This document shows, piece after piece, positions 26,441 to 34,250 of a stretch of 50,745 bases of DNA. The notes beneath the pieces are model-generated. The model did no database searches. It worked only from the letters and a program-made list of their open reading frames with translations, and was not told the origin of the DNA. The first letter of the stretch is position 1. Each line of letters begins with the position of its first letter. Position numbers and translations under genes: made by a program. The DNA is from CSP1-1 sp035620615 (GTDB lineage: Archaea > Thermoproteota > Nitrososphaeria > Nitrososphaerales > Nitrosopumilaceae): assembly GCA_035620615.1 (NCBI GenBank), contig DASPGM010000007.1, positions 1 through 50,745 of the forward strand, in the 5' to 3' direction.

Positions 26441-26467
26441 GAGAATAGGGGGAAAAACCCTATTCTC
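26441..26467. terminator. Strong 10-bp hairpin in an intergenic region
   Basis: GAGAATAGGG (26441-26450) pairs perfectly with CCCTATTCTC (26458-26467) across a 7-nt A/G-rich loop. A long T-rich run lies before it on the plus strand (26416-26440), meaning A-rich sequence follows it on the minus strand, so it is not a textbook T-tailed terminator in either direction. It could be a terminator/processing hairpin of the TrmB transcript or part of an RNA gene. The region 26246-26806 otherwise holds only the possible broken microgene and the zinc-ribbon gene described separately. Confidence 0.45.
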
Positions 26468-26625
26468 CTGACGTATCCTAAAAAGAACATAGGAATACCC
26501 GAATTTGAAACGTGTGGATTAGTTCCTAACAATATAATACAATTGTAAGAATTAAGTCTAATTATGATCATTTTGATCAAACACCTAATAATGCTTGAAT
26601 CCAATTCAGTCTTTGGGTTTAAAAT

Positions 26626-26733
26626 TTAAGTAATTTTTGTAGTACAATGCTCACACTTTACACCCCTTTTTGGCCTATCAGTTTTAAAATCGAGTGGGAT
26701 GTCCTTACCCCTTTTACACATTGGGCAGACCAT
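26626..26733 (-). CDS. 35-residue zinc-ribbon microprotein
   Basis: It starts at ATG and reads MVCPMCKRGKDIPLDF, then KTDRPKRGVKCEHCTTKIT. Two C-x2-C knuckles (CPMC and CEHC), 20 residues apart, form a zinc ribbon, with a basic KRGKD/RPKRG segment between. An in-frame ATG two codons upstream (26739) is an alternative. The function is unknown; such ribbons usually bind nucleic acid. It is downstream of the DsbA-like gene's start region on the same strand but 73 nt beyond that gene's stop. Confidence 0.75.
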   Translation of the reverse strand: MVCPMCKRGKDIPLDFKTDRPKRGVKCEHCTTKIT

Positions 26734-26806
26734 TAACATTATTTGTAATAAATCAAAAAATCATTTATTAATTTTAGCTAGCTTGTTCTGTTAAAAATTA
26801 ATTTTT

Positions 26807-27781
26807 TTAGCTTAATGAGTTAATTGCGGCATCAAATACAATAGATGGTTGAGGCCCAGCTATTTTTTTAATATCACCCTCCGGCCCAACTATGAAAAAA
26901 TAGGGGGTCGCGTCAACACCATTTGATGAAGCAATTTGTGTGTTAAAAGAAACTCTATCAGTATGTACTTTAGAATCTAAACATTCGTTAAACATCTCGG
27001 AGTCAATTTTAATATCAATTGCAAATTGTTTGAGCGCATCAATACTTGCCCACCCATCCTGAATTCCTTTTTGGTTATTATACAAGATAGAATGATATTC
27101 AGCAAATTTACCTTGATCTGACGCACAATATGATGCTTGGGCAGCATTAATAGAGTCAGCACCTAGCCAAGTAGAATCTAAAAAGTAAAGCTTTGCTTTA
27201 CCTGTTGTAATATATTTTGAAGTGATTTTTGATTTTTCATTTTGAAACCATGCTTTACATTTTGGACACTGATAATCCCCAAATTCAATTATTGTAATTG
27301 GTGCATCTGCATCTCCTTCAACGGGGGCAGCATAAGATAAATCAAATCCCCCAATATTCAATTGTTCTTCACTCATAGTGTCATCCCCAGAACTTTCCTC
27401 CTCTCCCATAGACAAATCTTCTGAGAGATGAATTATCTTATGATTAGTTTGATTTGTATTAGTTGTGTTTGTAATTTTTTCATCTTCAATAATTTCGTCT
27501 TCGTTTATTTCTGTTGATTCATCATCAATAGTAATTGAACCCCATCCTGCATTAGATAATTTTAATGAAGAAGAAGATTTAACACAAGTAGCAGCCCCAT
27601 TTGTTGAACGAATCATCAAAACTAAACCTAGTTTACATTCAACGTCTTCTGCAGCAATACCAGATTCCATTTGTTTACGTGGAGAAGGGATGTCCTGAGC
27701 ATTTACATTGAGTATTACTGGTGATAATAATAGTCCTAGAATAATCACAGATACAAAAAAAGAATTAGTAATAGATTTCAT
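26807..27781 (-). CDS. Exported DsbA/thioredoxin-fold protein
   Basis: Residues 1-29 are a signal peptide (VSVIILGLLLSPVILNVNAQ). A short module with two cysteines follows (C49 and C66 in VECKLGLVLMIRSTNGAATCVK, ending NAGWGSI), then a Thr/Asn/Glu-rich linker (85-140), then a Thioredoxin_4/DsbA domain with the redox site CPKC (172-175, FGDYQCPKCKAW) and the cis-Pro loop GVDATPYFFIVG. It probably forms or reshuffles disulphides in extracytoplasmic proteins. The two-Cys module recurs at the C-terminus of the surface protein at 29845-31062. The start is ATG. Confidence 0.9.
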   Translation of the reverse strand: MKSITNSFFVSVIILGLLLSPVILNVNAQDIPSPRKQMESGIAAEDVECKLGLVLMIRSTNGAATCVKSSSSLKLSNAGWGSITIDDESTEINEDEIIEDEKITNTTNTNQTNHKIIHLSEDLSMGEEESSGDDTMSEEQLNIGGFDLSYAAPVEGDADAPITIIEFGDYQCPKCKAWFQNEKSKITSKYITTGKAKLYFLDSTWLGADSINAAQASYCASDQGKFAEYHSILYNNQKGIQDGWASIDALKQFAIDIKIDSEMFNECLDSKVHTDRVSFNTQIASSNGVDATPYFFIVGPEGDIKKIAGPQPSIVFDAAINSLS

Positions 27782-27884
27782 AGCCCTTTATAGAAAAATG
27801 AATACTTAAGCTAATCGTTAATTGCCAATTCGGAATGATTTTACCTGAAAAATTTCCAGTGTCTTTATTGATTATCTAAACAAA

Positions 27885-28184
27885 ATGCTTTTGGGCATAT
27901 ATGATGGAGGGGCTATCTCATCAAAAAAGGGAGATGATAATAAAATGATCATCCTTCCCATAACACAATTGCAAATGATTTTATCAATGTTAATTGCAGA
28001 AGTTTTTCTTCTAAGTGATCCAACGTATACAGTAAGAATTGGTTCTGAAAACTACTTTAGTTTAGCAGTAGGTGCGTTTATTGGTGGAATTTTCATTTTT
28101 GCTATAATTGCCATAAGATATGGGAGTATGCTACGATTTAGAGAAACTCGTTCTAAAGAAAAGATCATTGTAAAAATAAAATAG
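27885..28184 (+). CDS. Small membrane protein
   Basis: A 99-residue protein with two predicted membrane segments, around residues 24-44 (LPITQLQMILSMLIAEVFLL) and 57-80 (YFSLAVGAFIGGIFIFAIIAIRY), and a basic tail (RFRETRSKEKIIVKIK). A later ATG at 27945 would remove the first 20 hydrophilic residues and leave both helices, so the start is uncertain. No family is recognised. Its stop lies 2 nt from the convergent MBL gene. Confidence 0.65.
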   Translation: MLLGIYDGGAISSKKGDDNKMIILPITQLQMILSMLIAEVFLLSDPTYTVRIGSENYFSLAVGAFIGGIFIFAIIAIRYGSMLRFRETRSKEKIIVKIK

Positions 28185-28186
28185 CA

Positions 28187-29167
28187 TTAGATATAGTCAT
28201 CAAGACTTTGCTCACGTAATGGTTGTGCATCAATACCTATTTGTTTAAGATGTAAAGCAAATTCCTCCACAAAACCATGAATTGTATATACTTTTTCAGC
28301 GCCAGTCTTTTGAACTAAATTTAAAAGTTCATTAAAATCACAATGATCACTGAGTGGAATTGAATAGTCAGATCTTCTTCCAAAAGAAAATTTTGATGAT
28401 TTAGCCCACCCACTAAACCCAATTGTAACAGCATCATATTTTTTTTTCATATATTTTATGAATGCGTTTTTTTCTGACATCATAGGGGCAATCATTACCC
28501 ATGGTTTTTTTTCTAACAGCCCAGTAGATTCTGCTTCAGTGTGACCTAATCCGTCTTCTAGAGAAATACCTAGCTTTCGATGCAAATCATTCATTTTTTT
28601 TACAGAATCATGATAATAAAGAGGTCTCCAATGTCCAAAGAGACTAGAAATTGTTTGTGCCTTTCCTAATTGGTAACCCAAGAGAAGTACTGGCTTTCCC
28701 TTTGAATAAAGATTAGAGATGATTTCATTTACCATTACTTTTATTTCATCTGTTTTAGGAAAAATAAATTCAGGGAGTCCAAAAGTACATTCGGTGATTA
28801 GTGTTTTGCATTTTGGAATTGTTGCAGCTTTTAGAAATGCTCTATCTCTAGTACAAATGTCGCCTGTGTAAAATACATCTTCAAATAACAAGCCTTTAGC
28901 ACCCAAAATATGCCCACTATCAGTTAATGAAAAATTATCAAGGGTTTCGATGAAATTTTCCATTTTAAAACCACGAAGATTAGCAATTTCATTAGTTTCA
29001 AAAGATGTGAGTATTGTGCCCCTATTTTTGGAAGGAAGATGATCAGAATGTGCATGAGAAATAAAATTTATTCCATCGGAAACAACATTTTTTGGATCAA
29101 GGTACACTTTTAATTCGTCTTGCTGGAATGAAATACCATTTTTTGTCCTACGTATGCTTTGCTGCAA
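28187..29167 (-). CDS. MBL-fold nuclease (beta-CASP/RNA-DNA processing exonuclease type)
   Basis: A metallo-beta-lactamase fold protein of 326 residues. Metal-binding motifs are SHAHSDHLP (HxHxDH, near residue 38), SGHILGAKGLLFE with FYTGDIC (His and Asp), and the C-terminal SDHCDFNELL and IHGFVEEFA, typical of the beta-CASP-like nucleases related to CPSF73 and the ligase-associated exonucleases. The FGHWRPLYYHDSVKKMND region fits the inserted domain. It is likely a cytosolic RNA or DNA exonuclease; the substrate is unknown. The start is TTG. It is divergent from purN, also TTG, with 60 nt between starts. Confidence 0.85.
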   Translation of the reverse strand: MQQSIRRTKNGISFQQDELKVYLDPKNVVSDGINFISHAHSDHLPSKNRGTILTSFETNEIANLRGFKMENFIETLDNFSLTDSGHILGAKGLLFEDVFYTGDICTRDRAFLKAATIPKCKTLITECTFGLPEFIFPKTDEIKVMVNEIISNLYSKGKPVLLLGYQLGKAQTISSLFGHWRPLYYHDSVKKMNDLHRKLGISLEDGLGHTEAESTGLLEKKPWVMIAPMMSEKNAFIKYMKKKYDAVTIGFSGWAKSSKFSFGRRSDYSIPLSDHCDFNELLNLVQKTGAEKVYTIHGFVEEFALHLKQIGIDAQPLREQSLDDYI

Positions 29168-29227
29168 TCAAAATCACGATATTTAGATTTGATATAAATT
29201 GCAGGATTGAACAACTGTTGACTATAC

Positions 29228-29848
29228 TTGCAAAATCTCGCAATATTGATTTCTGGGAGAGGAAGTAATATGGAGGCCATTTTAAAATCAATAAAAAATA
29301 AAAAAATTCCAATAACTCCCAAAGTAGTAATTTCAAACAAACCTGATGCCAAAGGCATTAAAATTGCACAAAAACTTGGAATCCATACAGAAATAATTGA
29401 TAGTGCAGGATTTACTAAAGATAGATGGGAGTATGACAAAAAAATCGTTTCTATTCTTCTAAAATATGGAGTAACCCCAAAAAATGGATTAATTTGCCTA
29501 GCAGGATTTATGCGAATTATCAGTCCGCAATTTATTAGAAAATATAAAAATCGTATTATGAATATTCATCCTGCATTATTGCCTTCATTTTCTGGATTGG
29601 GAGCGCAAAAGCAAGCTATTGATTATGGAGCCAAGTATTCTGGGTGCACTGTCCATTTTGTTGATGAAGGAGTAGATACAGGACCAATTATTCTGCAAGC
29701 AGTAGTTAAGATAAATAATACAGATACAGAAAAGATTCTTTCAAAAAAAATTCTATCTAAAGAACATCAGATATATCCTAAAGCTGTAAAATTATTTGCT
29801 GAGAAAAAAATTAAAATTATAGGCAGACGTACTATAATAAAAGACTAG
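29228..29848 (+). CDS. purN: Phosphoribosylglycinamide formyltransferase
   Basis: PurN transfers the formyl group of 10-formyl-tetrahydrofolate to GAR in purine synthesis. The N-terminal LAILISGRGSNMEAIL carries the GAR phosphate loop. AGFMRIIS and NIHPALLPSFSG hold the catalytic Asn and His, and HFVDEGVDTGPII the catalytic Asp. The 206 residues are standard. The start is TTG (no ATG precedes LAILISGRG), leaving the conserved N-terminus at residue 4. It connects with folD and the cyclo-ligase at 32.8-34.3 kb, which handle the folate C1 pool, and with purD at 34.2-35.5 kb. The stop overlaps the convergent surface-protein gene by 4 bp. Confidence 0.96.
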   Translation: MQNLAILISGRGSNMEAILKSIKNKKIPITPKVVISNKPDAKGIKIAQKLGIHTEIIDSAGFTKDRWEYDKKIVSILLKYGVTPKNGLICLAGFMRIISPQFIRKYKNRIMNIHPALLPSFSGLGAQKQAIDYGAKYSGCTVHFVDEGVDTGPIILQAVVKINNTDTEKILSKKILSKEHQIYPKAVKLFAEKKIKIIGRRTIIKD

Positions 29849-31062
29849 TTTTTAGTCCATCCTCTTTCTGATAGCTTTTCGGCAGTTTTGGGTTTTACGC
29901 ATGCAGGAGTTCCATCATACTTGACGATTTTTACAAAACCATTTTTACAAACAATTTCTTCAAAAGAATGTGATGTTGGGTTTTCTTTTTCATTTAGGGT
30001 ATTGACAGAAGTTTTTGGTAGATTTGCCAATAAAGTAGAAATAGGATCATGAGTCACTACTAAGTATGCACCAAATCCTCTCTGAACATATTCAAATTCG
30101 ATTTTTTCATTGGCGTCAATTCTTTTACCATCAATGGTTCTAGGGATTTTGATAACAGAATAGAAAGTACCTGTATTATCTCCTGTTTCCCTCAGAACAG
30201 TAGGTTGTGGATCAAATTCCTTTTGAACCCCTCCAGAGGGGCCCAATGTGGTGCGTATATTTTCTGACTCAAATTGAATTAGGTCTAGAGAATAAGATTC
30301 AGCTTTATTTGAATCTAAATTCAAATTTGAATCATAAAGTAATAAAGTTAAAGGATGGCCAATACGTACAGTTTTGGAGGCAGTAATTTTTTCTGAATTT
30401 GTTCCAAATGAGGGATTCGCATCGAGACTAAATGTTGAAGAGGCAGTTACTTTTTTAGAATTTCCCGATGCATCGGAGGGATCTAAATATTCAACTAAAA
30501 GAATATCACCTTGCAGTATACAATGCCTTGAAGATGGGTCTGGGTCATCAAACCTTAATTGAGTTTCTCCTGAAATAGGACATTTAGAACTTGCTGGACC
30601 GTCAATATATTTTATCGAAATGCTAAATTCAAAAATTCCTGATGAAGGGGCTATTTCTGTGATTGGTCCAAATTGTCGAATTTGGGATTTTTCTAATACA
30701 GAATTTGCAATTGGTTCTGAATCAAGTTTGCCGGAATTAGATGATGTCCCTCCGGCATAACCTAAAACCAGCGATTCGGATCTAATAATTGAAATCTTTA
30801 CAGGACCTACACCGGAATCGTCAAGTGAGATTTGGTCAATACCAGTGGGAGATGTATTAAAATCTGGATCAAAGATACTAATTTGAATAATAAGATCAGT
30901 TGATTCATTTGGAATTGGATAGGCACTTTTGTCTAGTTTAATTGTAGCAGAATGACCCAGTATTTCTGAATCACTCACAATAACAGAAGGATTCCCAAAC
31001 ATCAGTAAGGATAGTAAAATTACATAGAAAATATTAGAAAGGCCTAAGATTTTTCCTAACAC
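29845..31062 (-). CDS. Exported surface protein with Ig-like domains
   Basis: An N-terminal hydrophobic segment (FYVILLSLLMFGNPSVIV) is the signal peptide. Two or more beta domains follow with the pattern seen in thaumarchaeal S-layer-like proteins: IFDPDFNTSPTGIDQISLDDS, then ITEIAPSSGIFEFSIS, and again LLLYDSNLNLDSNKAES, then LRETGDNTGTFYSVIKI. The D-x-D/N-x-N and ETxxxxGxF motifs are shared with the proteins at 31169 and 44768. The last 35 residues carry a two-Cys module (VCKNGFVKIVKYDGTPACVK, then AEKLSERGW). The start is GTG. It is a probable cell-envelope component, with no catalytic motif. It is divergent from the related gene at 31169. Confidence 0.85.
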   Translation of the reverse strand: MLGKILGLSNIFYVILLSLLMFGNPSVIVSDSEILGHSATIKLDKSAYPIPNESTDLIIQISIFDPDFNTSPTGIDQISLDDSGVGPVKISIIRSESLVLGYAGGTSSNSGKLDSEPIANSVLEKSQIRQFGPITEIAPSSGIFEFSISIKYIDGPASSKCPISGETQLRFDDPDPSSRHCILQGDILLVEYLDPSDASGNSKKVTASSTFSLDANPSFGTNSEKITASKTVRIGHPLTLLLYDSNLNLDSNKAESYSLDLIQFESENIRTTLGPSGGVQKEFDPQPTVLRETGDNTGTFYSVIKIPRTIDGKRIDANEKIEFEYVQRGFGAYLVVTHDPISTLLANLPKTSVNTLNEKENPTSHSFEEIVCKNGFVKIVKYDGTPACVKPKTAEKLSERGWTKN

Positions 31063-31168
31063 AGTCAGAGCCCTTTTAAATAATAATAAAACATTACTCT
31101 TGTTTTGTTCCTGAGTCTATTATACTAGATATGATTCAATTAATAAATTAGCCAAGGTCCATCTAAGA

Positions 31169-32359
31169 ATGAATTTGATAGCATTTGTACTAATTCTTGT
31201 TTCATTATCTGTTTTTAATGCATATGCAGAGAGTATCCCAGATTATGATAACCCATATGCGCCTATTTTTACCGATAAGGAGGTGTATTCATGGACAGAT
31301 AAGATTGTAATAACTATAGTTGCTCCTAGCTGGGATGCCGATAGACATATGATTGATGAAATTGGAAATGATGAAGGGCATTTTATTAAAATTTTATCCT
31401 CTGAAGGAAAACTAGAACCATACAGATTAACCGAAACTGAGCCAAGTAGCGGAATATTTACTGGTGAAGTAATTCTCACAGGGTTTGCGCATGACGTCAA
31501 TGGGGATGGTAAAATGGATACAAATCCCAGGACTAGTGGTAATGGACCAACAAATGGGATGTTAGAAACACAAAGAGATGGAGGTATTACGATTTCATTT
31601 GAGTTTGCAGATGGAGTGGTTTTAACAAAATCGATTAATGTTAGTTGGATTATTGGAGAAATAAGATTCCTAAAATCAGATCACTCGATTGACGATACTG
31701 CAATCATACAGGTAATAGACCAAGACATGAATCTTAATCCAGAGGGAATTGATCAAATCGAGATAAATATTTCTTCTGACTCTGATACTGCGGGGATTTC
31801 TGTTGTTGCTATAGAAACAACCGAAAACTCTGGGATATTTGAAGCATCAATTTCATTTTCCCAGACACATACTTCAAGTGGGAATAGACTGTATGCGGTT
31901 CCCGATGATACATTAAAAGCTAAATATGATGATCATACTCTTCCTTCACCTTATAGCATATCAGAAATTTTAGAAATTTCAGCTGAAGCAAAATTTGTTT
32001 CAAATATTCCTCCTATAGAAAGAATTTCAATAACGAGAAGCTTTATCGCGGATAGTACTGGAAAAGTAATTACTGCACCAACTAGAAATTCACAGCTTCA
32101 AATTGCTGGAACAATTCATAACAATCAAAATTATGAACAGAATTTTATGTTTATAATACAGATTAAAGATTCGGAGAACTCTGTAGTGTCATTATCTTGG
32201 ATTGAAGGAGAAATGGCTCCAGACCAAGATTTGGAAGTAGCCCAATCGTGGAGCCCGACTAAAGCTGGAAATTATACAGTTGAAACATTTGTATGGACCT
32301 CACTCAAAGAGGCGATTCCACTCTCACCTATTCAGAGACAGACGTATTTTATTCAATAA
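31169..32359 (+). CDS. Exported surface protein with Ig-like domains (paralogue)
   Basis: Residues 1-20 are a signal peptide (IAFVLILVSLSVFNAYAE). The mature part begins with FTDKEVYSWTDKIVITIVAP and carries two S-layer-type units with the motifs LTETEPSSGIFTGEV, VIDQDMNLNPEGIDQIEI and IETTENSGIFEASI. A third Ig-like unit is at the C-terminus (QLQIAGTIHNNQNYEQNFMFIIQIKD). It is co-linear with residues of about 390-740 of the TIR-fusion protein at 44768-47359, but has a signal peptide instead of the TIR/nuclease part and lacks the cupredoxin domain. It probably sits on the cell surface. It is divergent from the related gene at 29845-31062, with 106 nt between starts. Confidence 0.87.
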   Translation: MNLIAFVLILVSLSVFNAYAESIPDYDNPYAPIFTDKEVYSWTDKIVITIVAPSWDADRHMIDEIGNDEGHFIKILSSEGKLEPYRLTETEPSSGIFTGEVILTGFAHDVNGDGKMDTNPRTSGNGPTNGMLETQRDGGITISFEFADGVVLTKSINVSWIIGEIRFLKSDHSIDDTAIIQVIDQDMNLNPEGIDQIEINISSDSDTAGISVVAIETTENSGIFEASISFSQTHTSSGNRLYAVPDDTLKAKYDDHTLPSPYSISEILEISAEAKFVSNIPPIERISITRSFIADSTGKVITAPTRNSQLQIAGTIHNNQNYEQNFMFIIQIKDSENSVVSLSWIEGEMAPDQDLEVAQSWSPTKAGNYTVETFVWTSLKEAIPLSPIQRQTYFIQ

Positions 32360-32410
32360 AATCTATAATTTCTAAAATATTTTGTCAGCAATTGTAAAAT
32401 GATAAAGGAA

Positions 32411-32743
32411 TTATTCTGAGTCTGGACCGCCAAAGAAATACAACACTATCAAATCTTTGGTATTTCCAAAAAAGTAATGTTCTACGTTTTTTGCAACAAA
32501 GTAGGCTTTTCCTTCAGAAACTTGAAAATCTTTTTTATTAATTTTTAGATTCCCATTACCTTTAATGATATAGTAAATTTCATCTGATTCATGTGGTTCT
32601 TGAGTATCTTTTTCTCCAGGTTTTAGGTATAAAATTCCAGCAGCTAGACTGTCTTTAGAAATAAAAGTATGAAAATAATTATCGCCATTTTTTTTAATTT
32701 TGTTAATGTATTCATTAGTGTTAAATTCTAAATTCACAAACAA
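32411..32743 (-). CDS. Cupin-domain protein
   Basis: A single beta-barrel cupin of 110 residues. Cupin motif 1 has ILYLKPGEKDTQEPHESDEIYYIIKGNG (His, Glu and Gly spacing of the family). Motif 2 has AYFVAKNVEHYFFGN. At least two His and one Glu are placed to bind a metal. The function is not predictable; such proteins can be dioxygenases, isomerases or sugar-binding proteins. The start is TTG, with no upstream ATG in frame. It is divergent from folD, with 84 nt between starts. Confidence 0.85.
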   Translation of the reverse strand: MFVNLEFNTNEYINKIKKNGDNYFHTFISKDSLAAGILYLKPGEKDTQEPHESDEIYYIIKGNGNLKINKKDFQVSEGKAYFVAKNVEHYFFGNTKDLIVLYFFGGPDSE

Positions 32744-32827
32744 TATGTTATTGCCTTATCTTTAAAGATTGAGAATATTCCTAAATTTAGACCTAGAATT
32801 AAATATCAACAGCACAACACAAACATA

Positions 32828-33697
32828 TTGTCTGGAAAAAAAATTGATGGGCTTGAAGTTGCAAGATCGGTCAAAGACCGAGTAAAAAAAGCAGTCAATG
32901 AATTAAAAATAAATGGAATAGAACCTTGCTTAGCAACTGTATTAATTGGAAACAATCAGGCTTCAGAAACATACGTGAAAAATAAGCACAAAGCATGTTC
33001 AGAAGTTGGAATCCTAACGAAAGATCATAAATTATCATCCTCCATTTCTCAGCACGAAATCAATAAACTAATAGATTCATTGAATAACGACCAAACAATT
33101 CATGGAATACTAATTCAATTACCACTGCCAACACAGCTAGATGAGTTTACCACAATCTCAAGAATTTTTCCAATGAAGGATGTGGATGGACTTACCCCCC
33201 ATAATGTGGGATTATTATCAATGGGAAAAGCAATTCTAAAAGCTTGTACCCCATCAGGAATTATGGAAATGTTTGAATATTACAATATTGATTTGAATGG
33301 AAAAAATGTCGTTATAATTAATAGAAGTAATCTCATAGGGAAGCCTCTATATCATATGTTATTAGAAAAAAATGCAACCGTTATTACTTGTCATTCAAAG
33401 ACTAAAAACCTAAAAGAAATTTGCCAAAGTGCAGACATTATAATTTCAGCTGTAGGAGACAGAAAAAAATTTATTCTAACTCCTGAAATGATAAAAAAAA
33501 ATGCCGTAGTAATTGACGTTGCAATATCTCGAGATAATGGGAAATTAGTTGGAGATTCAGATTATGAAAAAATTATTGAAAAAGCGTCTTTTGCAACACC
33601 TGTTCCAGGAGGAGTGGGCCCAATGACTGTAGCAATGTTATTGAAAAACACTATAACTGCAGCATCATTAGCCAAGGGAATTGGAAAACAATACTGA
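32828..33697 (+). CDS. folD: FolD, methylene-THF dehydrogenase/methenyl-THF cyclohydrolase
   Basis: The bifunctional enzyme interconverts methylene-, methenyl- and 10-formyl-tetrahydrofolate. Residues 40-60 include ASETYVKNKHKAC with the catalytic Lys. GILIQLPLPTQLD, MKDVDGLTPHNVGLLSMG, CTPSGIMEMFEYY, the Rossmann segment VVIINRSNLIGKPL and the C-terminal TPVPGGVGPMTVAMLL are all textbook FolD. The 289 residues are full length. The start is TTG. The next gene overlaps by 17 nt, which couples it to the cyclo-ligase; both supply formyl groups for PurN. Confidence 0.97.
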   Translation: MSGKKIDGLEVARSVKDRVKKAVNELKINGIEPCLATVLIGNNQASETYVKNKHKACSEVGILTKDHKLSSSISQHEINKLIDSLNNDQTIHGILIQLPLPTQLDEFTTISRIFPMKDVDGLTPHNVGLLSMGKAILKACTPSGIMEMFEYYNIDLNGKNVVIINRSNLIGKPLYHMLLEKNATVITCHSKTKNLKEICQSADIIISAVGDRKKFILTPEMIKKNAVVIDVAISRDNGKLVGDSDYEKIIEKASFATPVPGGVGPMTVAMLLKNTITAASLAKGIGKQY

Positions 33698-34250
33698 AAA
33701 ATCTAGCCTTCGGAAAGTATTGCTTGAACGAAGAGATTCGACATCATTTGATTTTATTAAGCTTGCCAGTGAAAAAATTCATAATAGATTAAAGCAAATT
33801 CAGGTTTTTAGAAATGCAAAAAAAATTGCATGTTATTTTCCTATTGGAAGTGAAGTAATGACTCAAGACATTATGCAAGAACTTCTTGTAAATGGTAAAG
33901 AAATTTGTTTGCCAAAAGTTGTTGGAGATGATATTGAATTCAGAAAGATAATAGGTTTGGAGGATTTGGAAAAGGGGGGATTTGGAATAATGGAGCCTAA
34001 AGTCAACTGCCCTATTGTAGAGGATATTGATGTCATATTAGTTCCTACAGTAGGGATAACCAAAAATGGAATTAGATTAGGATATGGTTACGGGTATTAC
34101 GATAGGTTCCTAGCAAAATCAAATGCAAAGACTATTTCTTTAACGTATTCAAAACAATTAGTAAAATCAATTCCTTTTTCAGAAAATGATATTAAAATTG
34201 ATTGGATTGTTACAGAAGATGAATCAATTGAGACGTCAAAGATAAGTTAA
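33681..34250 (+). CDS. 5-formyltetrahydrofolate cyclo-ligase
   Basis: It converts 5-formyl-THF to methenyl-THF with ATP. The N-terminus has SSLRKVLLERRDS, the family's basic first helix. The middle has CYFPIGSEVMTQDIM and ICLPKV, and the C-terminal part the substrate/ATP loop VPTVGITKNGIRLGYGYGYYDRFL. The 189 residues are the normal length. The start is TTG inside the end of folD (17-nt overlap), with AAGGG just upstream; starting later would cut into the conserved helix. It forms a C1-folate operon with folD. Its end overlaps convergent purD by 15 bp. Confidence 0.92.
   Translation: MENNTEKSSLRKVLLERRDSTSFDFIKLASEKIHNRLKQIQVFRNAKKIACYFPIGSEVMTQDIMQELLVNGKEICLPKVVGDDIEFRKIIGLEDLEKGGFGIMEPKVNCPIVEDIDVILVPTVGITKNGIRLGYGYGYYDRFLAKSNAKTISLTYSKQLVKSIPFSENDIKIDWIVTEDESIETSKIS

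Noticed and set aside
26365..26604. A 79-residue minus-strand frame across the hairpin
   Set aside because: It spans a 10-bp hairpin and a T/A tract, has an odd composition rich in I, F, K and Y, and resembles no protein. It overlaps the possible microgene.
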